From Bacteroidales bacterium (lineage in GTDB: Bacteria > Bacteroidota > Bacteroidia > Bacteroidales > Muribaculaceae), in NCBI GenBank assembly GCA_014800605.1, contig JAAVFS010000016.1, forward strand, positions 1 to 40,040: a stretch of DNA of 40,040 bases, in the 5' to 3' direction. How positions within the stretch are numbered: the first letter of the stretch is position 1; every line of letters starts with the position of its first letter. A model generated the notes under the pieces. The model had not been told where the DNA came from. It saw nothing but the letters and a program-made list of their open reading frames with translations, and searched no databases. A program made the translations under genes and the position numbers. Of this stretch, positions 27,506 through 36,051 are shown piece by piece.

Positions 27506-28642
27506 ATGATACCTGACCGTCCGCTCGACATACTCCTCGTAGGCGATGCAAGCAGCTACCACCCGACGCTTGCCGACGCCCTCCGAGGCCTTGGCCACCA
27601 CGTCACCGTGGCGTCAGACGGATGCATCAGCTGGATGCAGACCCGCCGCGAGATCAACACCGCCCGCCGCCTGCCGGGTAAGCTCGGCGGCCTCGACCTA
27701 TGGATGCGACTTGGGCTCAACCGGAAGCGACTCTTCTCGGGCTACGACATAGTCAGCCTCGCCTCGCAGGATTTCGTTCCGCTTCGCCCGTCGAGGGTAA
27801 GGACATTCTTCGACCGGCTCAAGGCCGACAACAGGTCAATCTTCTACACGGCCCTCGGCACCGACTGGCGCTTCACACAGGAGTGTCTCGACCCGGCTAC
27901 CCCGCTGGTCGAAAATGAGTTTATGGTCCGCGGCGAGCCGACCCCGTTCTACCGCGCAGACCGGGCGGAAGTGAACCTCTGGACGCAGGGCGAGCTGCTC
28001 GACACAGGGCAGCATATCTACGCCAATGTCGATGGCGCCGTATCGGCCCTATGGGAGTATGACGTTGCTATCCGACGCTACTTCGCTTCCGACCGCATGG
28101 CCTACGGCGGCATACCGATCGACACCCGGAAGGTCGCCTATCAGGATCTGCCCGAGCGTCCGGATCGCGTGCGCCTGTTCCTCGGCCGGCATCGCCACCA
28201 CATGATGCTAAAGGGGACCGACAAGCTTGAAGCCGCGGCACGCGCCGTAGTCGCGCGCCACCCCGACAAGGCTGAGCTCGTCATCGTCGAGAATCGCCCC
28301 TACGATGAGTATCTCCGCCTGCTCGAGAGCGCGCATGTCGTGCTCGATCAGATATATAGCTACACGCCGGCCACCAACGCTATGCTGGCTATGGCGATGG
28401 GAAAGGTGGCCGTCAGCGGTGGCGCCGAGTGTTTCTATCGGTTTATCGGCGAGGAGGAGATGCGCCCCGTGCTCCATATCGACTCCGACTACGAATCAAT
28501 AGAGCGCGCCTTGGAGTGGGCCGTCACCCATCCCGAGCAGCTGCGCGAGCGGGGCAGGGAGGGGCGCCGATTTGTAGAGAAGCATAACGACAGTCGCGTC
28601 GTGGCACGCCGATTCCTCGACTTCTGGACCTCACGGCTATGA
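27506..28642 (+). CDS. Glycosyltransferase (GT4-like)
   Basis: N-terminal DILLVGDASSYHPTLADALRGLGHHVTVASDG; C-terminal donor-domain-like YDEYLRLLESAHVVLDQIYSYTPATNAMLAMAMGKVAVSGG. Confidence 0.7.
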   Translation: MIPDRPLDILLVGDASSYHPTLADALRGLGHHVTVASDGCISWMQTRREINTARRLPGKLGGLDLWMRLGLNRKRLFSGYDIVSLASQDFVPLRPSRVRTFFDRLKADNRSIFYTALGTDWRFTQECLDPATPLVENEFMVRGEPTPFYRADRAEVNLWTQGELLDTGQHIYANVDGAVSALWEYDVAIRRYFASDRMAYGGIPIDTRKVAYQDLPERPDRVRLFLGRHRHHMMLKGTDKLEAAARAVVARHPDKAELVIVENRPYDEYLRLLESAHVVLDQIYSYTPATNAMLAMAMGKVAVSGGAECFYRFIGEEEMRPVLHIDSDYESIERALEWAVTHPEQLRERGREGRRFVEKHNDSRVVARRFLDFWTSRL

Positions 28643-29433
28643 TGATGCTTGACCTGATAATCGCCACACACTCCGCTGAGGGGATAGAGCGGGTAGCCCG
28701 CATGGTTCTGCCGCCGCGCGAGGGGGTGAGGTATATCGTCTCCTGGCAAAACAGCGGCTCGACACCCATCCCTCCGGCACTGCAGCGCGCGGATATCGAC
28801 CTCCTTCGCACTGACACCATCGGCTCCAGCTCCAATCGCAACAATGCGCTCGACCATTCCTCAGGCGACATCCGCCTGATCGTCGATGATGACCTCATAT
28901 TCACCGCCGATCAGCTCGAAAGCGTCCGATCGACATTCGAGGCCAACCCGGAGCTTGACGTCGCCCTGTTCAGATACGACGGGCCGGACGCGAAGCAGTA
29001 TCCGCCCGTGGAGTGCAAGCTGCCCCCCGTACCGAAAGGATATTATATCACCGCCTTCGAGATGGCGATACGCAATCGCGGCGAAGCAGCCCGCCTGCGC
29101 TACGACGAGCGCTTCGGCATCCACGGCACCATCTTCACCATCGCCGAGGAAGAGGAGCTACTCTACCGCATCATCAAGGCGCGCCTCGACCTGCGGCTTT
29201 TCCCGATCACAATCACCACCCACCCGGGGCTTACCACCGGCAACCGACCCATGGACGATCCCCGCGCCCTGCGGGCACGCGGCGTCACCATCAGCCTCTT
29301 CTACCCGCTGACATGGCCCCTGCGCATCCCCCTCGTGGCCTGGCGTGAGAGCCGGAAAGGGCGTGTCCGATTTTTTTCAATGCTCTCAAATGGCTTGTCC
29401 GGAGCGGTCTGGCGCTTTTTGCGCTACCATTGA
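28639..29433 (+). CDS. Glycosyltransferase family 2-like protein
   Basis: LDLIIATHSAEG..., SSSNRNNALDHSSGDIRLIVDDDLIF contains a GT2-like DDD motif; overlaps the preceding gene by 4 bp. Confidence 0.75.
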   Translation: MMMLDLIIATHSAEGIERVARMVLPPREGVRYIVSWQNSGSTPIPPALQRADIDLLRTDTIGSSSNRNNALDHSSGDIRLIVDDDLIFTADQLESVRSTFEANPELDVALFRYDGPDAKQYPPVECKLPPVPKGYYITAFEMAIRNRGEAARLRYDERFGIHGTIFTIAEEEELLYRIIKARLDLRLFPITITTHPGLTTGNRPMDDPRALRARGVTISLFYPLTWPLRIPLVAWRESRKGRVRFFSMLSNGLSGAVWRFLRYH

Positions 29434-29494
29434 TTACATATTTTAACGAAAACCGTTAAGAACTTTTTTTCTCCTATTTGTTATAATAAGTGAC

Positions 29495-29513
29495 GACGCG
29501 AAAAAAACGCGTC
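29495..29513. promoter_or_regulatory. Inverted repeat in the frc leader (operator or 5'UTR hairpin candidate)
   Basis: GACGCG-AAAAAAA-CGCGTC, perfect 6-bp arms, about 62 bp before the frc ATG. Confidence 0.45.
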
Positions 29514-29575
29514 AGCCCAACAACGTACCTAACAAACACTTAATAATAACAATTTAAAATTAGGAGGAAAATACT

Positions 29576-30910
29576 ATGAACACAGCCCCTCTACAAGGAA
29601 TCAAAGTGGTCGACTTCACAGAAGTACAGTCAGGCCCTTCATGTACTCAGCTGCTTGCTTGGCTCGGTGCAGATGTAATTAAAATCGAGCGTCCCGGTGT
29701 AGGTGACGCAACACGTGACGAACTTCAGTTCGATCCCACCCTTCCAAGCTACTACTTCCTGCAGCTTAACTCTGATAAAAAATCGCTTGCTCTTGATGCA
29801 GCGACTCCCGACGGTAAAGAAATTCTGACCAAATTGATTCAGGAGGCCGATGTATTCATTGAGAACCTTCACCCCGGAGCTATGGATAAGCTCGGCTTCA
29901 GCTGGGAAGAGGTCCATAAAATCAATCCTAAATGTATCTACGCTACTATCAAGGGATTCCCTGTATCTTCACGCTATAAAGATCTGAAGGCCTACGAACC
30001 TATCGCACAGGTGACCGCGGCAGCCGCTTCTACTACAGGCTGGTTTGACGGCGAATACAACATCCCTACTCAGAGCGGTGCCGCTCTTGGCGACTCAAAT
30101 ACCGGTATGCATTGTACAATCGGTATTCTCGCTGCCCTTCTGCAGCGTAACATCACCGGCGAAGGTACCTATGTATATCAGTCAATGCACAATGCATGTC
30201 TTAACCTCTGCCGTATCAAGACCCGTGACCAGCTCACCCTCGATAAGATCGGCTATCTGACACAGTTCCCCCAGTATCCTGACGGAAAGTTCGGTGACTG
30301 TGTGCCCCGTTCAGGCAACATCGAAGGTGGTGGCGTATTAGGCTGGACCTACAAGTGTAAGCCCGCCGGAGGTCTTGACTCAGCTCTTGACGCCAACAAC
30401 TATGTATATATCATCCTGCAGCGCGGTGCCAAGGACTTCGAGCTCGCTTGTCAGGGCTTCGGTTTCCAGGATTGGCTGACCAACCCCGACTTCAACACCG
30501 CAGACGCTCGTGACCGTCACAAACAGGAGATCTATCAGCGCATCGGCGAGTGGTGTGCCGACAAGACCAAATATGAAGTCACCGAAATCCTCTCCAAGTA
30601 TGGTGTACCTGTAGGTCCTGTATTGTCTACCAAGGAGATGATGTCAGATGAGTCACTCTATGATGGCAACACTCTCGTCAAGATCAATCAGGGCGGTAAG
30701 ATAGGTGAATTCGTCACTGTAGGTGTCCCCTTCACCATGAGCAACTATCAGCCTACCTATGGTCCTTGTCCTGAACTTGGTGGCAACACTGAGGAGATCC
30801 TTACCTCACTCGGCTATACTGCCGAACAGCAGGCTCAGATGAAGGCCAACGGTACTACCGCTCCCAAACCTAAGACAGCAGCTCCCGCAGCAACTCCTGC
30901 AAGCAAATAA
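29576..30910 (+). CDS. frc: Formyl-CoA:oxalate CoA-transferase
   Basis: CaiB/BaiF fold; LQGIKVVDFTEVQSGPSCTQLLAWLGADVIKIERPGVGD, GDSNTGMH with catalytic Asp, SGNIEGGGVLGWTYKCKP; adjacent oxc. Confidence 0.95.
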   Translation: MNTAPLQGIKVVDFTEVQSGPSCTQLLAWLGADVIKIERPGVGDATRDELQFDPTLPSYYFLQLNSDKKSLALDAATPDGKEILTKLIQEADVFIENLHPGAMDKLGFSWEEVHKINPKCIYATIKGFPVSSRYKDLKAYEPIAQVTAAAASTTGWFDGEYNIPTQSGAALGDSNTGMHCTIGILAALLQRNITGEGTYVYQSMHNACLNLCRIKTRDQLTLDKIGYLTQFPQYPDGKFGDCVPRSGNIEGGGVLGWTYKCKPAGGLDSALDANNYVYIILQRGAKDFELACQGFGFQDWLTNPDFNTADARDRHKQEIYQRIGEWCADKTKYEVTEILSKYGVPVGPVLSTKEMMSDESLYDGNTLVKINQGGKIGEFVTVGVPFTMSNYQPTYGPCPELGGNTEEILTSLGYTAEQQAQMKANGTTAPKPKTAAPAATPASK

Positions 30911-30931
30911 TCTTAGACAATAATATCAGAT

Positions 30932-30983
30932 AAACTTGTGGGGTCAGCGTGAATCCGATTTGATTCCAGCCCCACAAGTTTTT
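30932..30983 (+). terminator. Terminator/attenuator-like hairpin between frc and oxc
   Basis: AAACTTGTGGGG (30932-30943) / CCCCACAAGTTT (30970-30981), 12-bp perfect arms, nested GAATC/GATTC stem, followed by T's. Confidence 0.85.
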
Positions 30984-31017
30984 CAACTTTTATTCACACC
31001 TTATATTATAAAATACT

Positions 31018-32778
31018 ATGGCAACTCAGACTACCAAAACTAATACCACCACTCTCGCTGATGGCGCTACTGCACCCAAGTTCCCTGAACAGGTGACAGG
31101 TATGTATATCCTTGCCCAGGCTCTCCATCGCCTCGGCCTTAACGACGTATATGGTCTCGTAGGTATCCCTGTGACCGAAGCAGCTTATGCCATGCAGAAA
31201 GTGGGCATGAACTACTATGGTTTCCGTTTCGAACAGCAGGCCGGCATGGCAGCTGCTACACACGGATTCCTCACCAAACAGCCCGGTGTGCTGCTGACAG
31301 TGTCATCACTCGGATTTATGAATGGCCTCACCGCAACCACTAACGCTACTGTCAACTGCTATCCTATGATTCAGATCTCAGGCGCATCTGATCCTCAGAT
31401 GGTCGACATGAACATGGGCACATACGAGCAGCTCGATCAGTTTAACGCAGCTAAGCCTTTCGTAAAGGCGGCGTTCCGTTGCAGCCACGCTAAGGATATC
31501 CCCTCAGCCGTAGCCCGCGCATATCGTGCAGCCGTCAGCGGCCGTCCCGGTGGCGTATATATCGACATGACTACCCCCGCTCTCGCAGAGGTAATGGACG
31601 CAGCTGAAGCTGAAAAGCTCTTCTATCAGCCTGTTGATGTTGTTTCGCCCGTAGCTCCTAACGCCGACGCAGTAAAGCGCGCAGTCAGCATCCTCTCACA
31701 GGCCAAGCGCCCTGCAATCCTCCTGGGTAAGGGTGCCGCTTATGCACAGGTCGACGACAAGATCAAAGAGCTCATCGAAAAGTACAATATCCCTTATCTC
31801 GCAATGTCAATGGCCAAGGGTCTGATGCCCGACGAAGGCCCGCTGAGCGCCCTCGCTTGCCGCTCTACTATCATGGAACAGGCCGACGTTGTGATGGTCA
31901 TCGGTGCACGTATCAACTGGATGCTCTCATTCGGCCGTGGCCGCTGGAACCCCAATGTTAAGTTTATCCAGCTCGATGTTGAGCCTCAGGAGATTGACCG
32001 CAACGTGCCCGTAGCAGCTCCTGTCGTAGGCGATATGGGTCTGGCCCTCGATGCTATCCTCGCTGAGATGTCAGGTGTCAAGATGGCCGCTGATCCCGCA
32101 TGGGTTACTTCACTCCAGGCCGAGACCAAGGAGAAGAACGCTAAGTTCGCTGCCCGTCTGCAGGATGCCTCTACTGCATCACCCATGAACCACTGGACAG
32201 CTCTGAGCGCTATCAAACCCGTACTCGCTGCCAACCCTGACGTGATCCTCATCAACGAGGGCGCCAATACACTTGATGACACCCGTGACACTATCACACA
32301 GTCACTCCCCCGTCATCGTGTCGACTGCGCTACATGGTCAATCATGGGCATGGGTATGGGCTCGACAATCGGTGCCGCTGTCGCTACCGGCAAGAGCGTA
32401 GTGGCAATCGAAGGTGACTCGGCATTCGGCTTCTCAGGTATGGACTTTGCTACCATCTGCCGCTATCAGCTCCCCTGTACAGTGGTGATCTTCAACAATG
32501 GCGGTATCTACAACGGTATCGGTGTCGATCCCGGCAACTCAAAGGGCCTCGCACCTACAACCCTTGACATCAATGCCCGCTACGACAAGCTGGGTGAGGC
32601 CTTCGGCGCTGCCAACTATTATGTGACCACACCTAAGGAACTCGCCGACGCACTCACAGCCGGTATCGCATCCAAGAAGCCTTGTATCATCAATGTGCAG
32701 CTCGCTGCCGACTCAGGCAAGGAATCAGGCCACATCGGCTACCTTAACCCCGCTCCTCTGATTGAATATACCGTCTGA
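31018..32778 (+). CDS. oxc: Oxalyl-CoA decarboxylase (ThDP-dependent)
   Basis: ThDP-family N-terminus (YGLVGIPVTEAAYAMQKVGMNYYGFRFEQQAGMAAATHGFLTKQPGVLLTVSSLGFMNG), GDSAFGFSGMDFATICRYQLPCTVVIFNNGGIYNG. Confidence 0.95.
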   Translation: MATQTTKTNTTTLADGATAPKFPEQVTGMYILAQALHRLGLNDVYGLVGIPVTEAAYAMQKVGMNYYGFRFEQQAGMAAATHGFLTKQPGVLLTVSSLGFMNGLTATTNATVNCYPMIQISGASDPQMVDMNMGTYEQLDQFNAAKPFVKAAFRCSHAKDIPSAVARAYRAAVSGRPGGVYIDMTTPALAEVMDAAEAEKLFYQPVDVVSPVAPNADAVKRAVSILSQAKRPAILLGKGAAYAQVDDKIKELIEKYNIPYLAMSMAKGLMPDEGPLSALACRSTIMEQADVVMVIGARINWMLSFGRGRWNPNVKFIQLDVEPQEIDRNVPVAAPVVGDMGLALDAILAEMSGVKMAADPAWVTSLQAETKEKNAKFAARLQDASTASPMNHWTALSAIKPVLAANPDVILINEGANTLDDTRDTITQSLPRHRVDCATWSIMGMGMGSTIGAAVATGKSVVAIEGDSAFGFSGMDFATICRYQLPCTVVIFNNGGIYNGIGVDPGNSKGLAPTTLDINARYDKLGEAFGAANYYVTTPKELADALTAGIASKKPCIINVQLAADSGKESGHIGYLNPAPLIEYTV

Positions 32779-32844
32779 TAGGCACACTCAGTCTCCGAGA
32801 GATATAAGTAAATTTATTAATTAACTCATCTAAAAATCGCAATT

Positions 32845-33843
32845 ATGGATTTAAGTCATATCATACTCTATGCGATTGTGCCTATCATCGTCGTAATGCT
32901 GGCGGGATTCATCTCCGGTAAGAAGGGGATATTCACCGGTGCGGATGCCAAGAAATTCAATAAAGTCGTACTTGACTACGCACTTCCGGCAGCCCTCTTC
33001 GTCTCGATCGTACAGGCCTCTCGCGACGACCTCGTGAAGGATATACGACTGACGATCGTCTCTGCCGTAGGCATCATGGCCTGCTTCATGCTTGTCTATT
33101 TCGTATTCAAGTATTGTTTTAAGAAGAATACCGGTGCCGATGCAGCCATCTCAGCCCTGATCAGCGGTTCGCCTACAATCGGCTTCCTCGGATTCGCAGT
33201 CATGGAGCCTATCTTCGACCAGACCGTAGGCCTCTCTTCAGTAGCCCTCGTGGTGGCAATCGTAGGTATCGTGGTCAATGCGATCGGTATCCCTGTCGGC
33301 CTCTCGCTGATGAATGCCTCGCTGGCAAAGCAGAACCCCTCGGCCAAGAAGCAGAGCGCTTGGAAGCCTGTGATACACGCACTCTCGCAGCCTGTGGCCT
33401 GGGCTCCTATCCTTGCCGTGGTGCTGGTGGTCTGCGGCCTCAAATGGCCTGCATGGGCAAGTCCTTCATTCGACCTTATCGCCAAGGCTAATGCATCAAT
33501 GGCAGTATTTTCCGCCGGTATCACACTGGCAGCCATCAAGTTCTCAATGAACTTCCAGGTGATCCTCGGATCATTCATGAAGATGATCGTAATGCCTGCC
33601 GTAGTGCTCGTGCTCGGCATCGTCTGCGGTATGGACGCCAACAACCTCCGTATGCTCGTCGTAGCAGCTGCTCTTCCCCCTGCATTCTCAGGCATCATCA
33701 TTGCCGACGAAAACGATACATACGTTGCAACCGGTACATCCTCACTGACCCTGTCAGTTATCCTCTTCATCGGATTCTGTCCGCTCTGGATCTGGCTGAC
33801 CAACCTCGCCATCAACGGCCATCTCTTCGGTTATCTCGGATAA
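32845..33843 (+). CDS. AEC family (auxin efflux carrier-type) permease, candidate oxalate/formate transporter
   Basis: 10-TM pattern, LDYALPAALFVSIV and LPPAFSGIIIADENDTYVATGTSSLTLSVILF; directly downstream of oxc. Confidence 0.85.
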   Translation: MDLSHIILYAIVPIIVVMLAGFISGKKGIFTGADAKKFNKVVLDYALPAALFVSIVQASRDDLVKDIRLTIVSAVGIMACFMLVYFVFKYCFKKNTGADAAISALISGSPTIGFLGFAVMEPIFDQTVGLSSVALVVAIVGIVVNAIGIPVGLSLMNASLAKQNPSAKKQSAWKPVIHALSQPVAWAPILAVVLVVCGLKWPAWASPSFDLIAKANASMAVFSAGITLAAIKFSMNFQVILGSFMKMIVMPAVVLVLGIVCGMDANNLRMLVVAAALPPAFSGIIIADENDTYVATGTSSLTLSVILFIGFCPLWIWLTNLAINGHLFGYLG

Positions 33844-33865
33844 ACAAAATATAGCTGAACTACCG

Positions 33866-33910
33866 CGCCCCCCGCAGTGCACTGACACAGCGGAGGGCGT
33901 TGTTGTTTTG
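33866..33910. terminator. Intrinsic terminator between the convergent AEC permease and glgB genes
   Basis: CGCCCCCCGC / GCGGAGGGCG near-perfect stem (33866-33875, 33890-33899) followed by ttgttgtttt. Confidence 0.75.
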
Positions 33911-33936
33911 TATCGGAATGTTGGGGGGAGGGGATG

Positions 33937-35970
33937 CTACTTTTTGCGACGCTGGCGTGAGCGGTGCAGCCGGAGCACCTGGGCCGAGCGGGCCGGCAGG
34001 TAGAGCTTCAGCCACTCCTTGCCTGTGGGAGCATAGAGCGGATCGGCCACTGTCAGATGACTGACGCTTTCGTCGATATTGCCGTAGCCGCCGAAGGCTG
34101 GATTGTCGGATGAGAGTTCGACGGTGTATTTGCCGGCAGGGGCAAGGATGCCGTAGCCGTCAAATGACTTGAAGGGGTTGAAGTTGAATACGAACACGAG
34201 GTTGCCTCGGCGGAACGCGAGCACCTGGTCATCGTCCTTCTCCCACAGTTTCTCGATGCCGAGAGCCTGAAAATTGTTGATGCCTGCCACCAGCTCGACC
34301 ATGGCATTGTCAAAGGCCTGCAGATACTTGTATTGCAGGTCGTCGCGGTCTACGAGGTCCCACTGGCGGCGCGCATATTTGTAGCTCCAGCCATTCCCTT
34401 CGCGGGGAAAGTCGATCCACTCGGGGTGGCCCCACTCGTTGCCCATGAAGTTGAGGTAGCCGCCATTGATAGTGGCTAAGGTGACAAGGCGTATCAGTTT
34501 GTGCAGGGCTATGCCGCGGCTGACTGTCATGTCGTCGTCGCCGACCATCATGTGCCAGTACATCTTGTCGTCGATCAGGCGGAAGATGACTGTCTTGTCG
34601 CCTACAAGAGCCTGGTCATGGCTCTCGACGTAGCTGATGGTCTTCTCGTCGTCGCGGCGGTTGGTCAGCTCCCAGAAGATGGAGGTGGGCTTCCAGTCTT
34701 CGTCCTTGACTTCTTTGAGGGTCTTGATCCAATAGTCGGGGATGCCCATGGCCATGCGATAGTCGAATCCCATGCCGCCATCCTTGATCGGTAGGGCGAG
34801 TCCCGGCATGCCGCTCATCTCCTCGGCTATGGTGATGGCGTGAGGGTTGAGTGAGTGGATGAGCTTGTTGGCCAGAGTCAGATAGGTGATGGCGTTGGGG
34901 TCCTGCGATCCGTTGTAGTAGTCATCGTAAGATCCGAATGCCTGGCCGAGGCCGTGGTTATAGTATAGCATGGATGTGACGCCGTCAAAGCGGAAACCGT
35001 CGAAGCGGAACTCTTCCATCCAGTATTTGCAGTTGGAGAGCAGGAAGTGTATCACTTCATTCTTGCCATAGTCGAAGCAGAGCGAGTCCCACGCCGGGTG
35101 TTCGCGGCGGTCATCGCCATAGAAGTACAGGTCGTAGGATCCGTCGAGGCGGCCGAGTCCCTCCACTTCGTTCTTGACAGCGTGAGAGTGTACTATGTCC
35201 ATGATGACGGCAATACCGTGTGAGTGTGCGTCGTCGATGAGCTGCTTGAGTTCCTCGGGGGTACCGAATCGGCTTGAGGGTGCGAAGAAGTTGGAGACAT
35301 GGTAGCCGAAGGAGCCGTAGTAGGGATGCTCCTGGATGGCCATGATCTGGATGGCATTGTAGCCGTCGGCCGCGATGCGTGGCAGCACGTTATGGCGGAA
35401 TTCTTCGTAGCTGCCGACCCCCTCTTTCTGTTGAGCCATGCCGATGTGGCACTCATAGATCAGCAGTGGGGTTACATCCGGACGGAAGTCTTTGACTTTC
35501 CATTTGTATGGTTTGGCGGGATCCCAGACCTGGGCCGAGAAGATATGCGTCTCTGGATCTTGTACCACGCGTGTGGTGTAGGCGGGGATGCGCTCCCCCT
35601 CGCCACCGGGCCACTCGACGAGCATCTTGTAGAGCTGCCCGTGGCGGATAGTGTCGGCAGGGAAATGTCCTTCCCAGATGCCGTTGGGGAGACGCGTGAG
35701 GCTGAACTCCTCGCGCGGCTGCCAGCCAGAGAAGTCGCCTACGAGCTTGATCGATGTGGCATTAGGCGCCCATTCGCGGAAGACCCATCCGTCGCGGTCG
35801 CGGTGGAGTCCGAAATACTGGTGTCCGTTGGCAAACTCGCTCAGTGAGCCGGCTTCTTTGGTCAGCTCGGCTTCCTTTCGGATAGCCTCGGCGTAGCGCC
35901 CTTCGATAGCGTCAGAGAATGGCTTAAGCCAGGGATCATTTTTGATGATGGGCAGTGTCTTTTTTCTCAT
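33937..35970 (-). CDS. glgB: 1,4-alpha-glucan branching enzyme (GH13, eukaryotic-type)
   Basis: CBM48-like N-terminus, YECHIGMAQ, DIVHSHAVKNEVEGLGRLDGSYDLYFYGDDRREHPAWDS, GFRFDGVTSMLYYNHG, ESHDQALVGDKT. Confidence 0.93.
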   Translation of the reverse strand: MRKKTLPIIKNDPWLKPFSDAIEGRYAEAIRKEAELTKEAGSLSEFANGHQYFGLHRDRDGWVFREWAPNATSIKLVGDFSGWQPREEFSLTRLPNGIWEGHFPADTIRHGQLYKMLVEWPGGEGERIPAYTTRVVQDPETHIFSAQVWDPAKPYKWKVKDFRPDVTPLLIYECHIGMAQQKEGVGSYEEFRHNVLPRIAADGYNAIQIMAIQEHPYYGSFGYHVSNFFAPSSRFGTPEELKQLIDDAHSHGIAVIMDIVHSHAVKNEVEGLGRLDGSYDLYFYGDDRREHPAWDSLCFDYGKNEVIHFLLSNCKYWMEEFRFDGFRFDGVTSMLYYNHGLGQAFGSYDDYYNGSQDPNAITYLTLANKLIHSLNPHAITIAEEMSGMPGLALPIKDGGMGFDYRMAMGIPDYWIKTLKEVKDEDWKPTSIFWELTNRRDDEKTISYVESHDQALVGDKTVIFRLIDDKMYWHMMVGDDDMTVSRGIALHKLIRLVTLATINGGYLNFMGNEWGHPEWIDFPREGNGWSYKYARRQWDLVDRDDLQYKYLQAFDNAMVELVAGINNFQALGIEKLWEKDDDQVLAFRRGNLVFVFNFNPFKSFDGYGILAPAGKYTVELSSDNPAFGGYGNIDESVSHLTVADPLYAPTGKEWLKLYLPARSAQVLRLHRSRQRRKK

Positions 35971-35988
35971 GGTAGATTTGTTATTGCA

Positions 35989-36020
35989 CAAATATAGTCC
36001 ATATTCGGCATTTTCTCAAC
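35989..36020 (-). promoter_or_regulatory. Probable Bacteroidetes-type promoter for glgB
   Basis: On the minus strand GTTG (36020-36017) - 20 nt - TATATTTG (35996-35989), about 20 bp before the preferred glgB ATG. Confidence 0.6.
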
Positions 36021-36051
36021 TCCGAGGCGTAAAAAATTCCTTAACAAGCTC

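Noticed and set aside
33096-33815. 239-aa minus-strand ORF antisense to the AEC permease
   Set aside because: Shadow ORF; sense strand encodes a coherent multi-TM permease.
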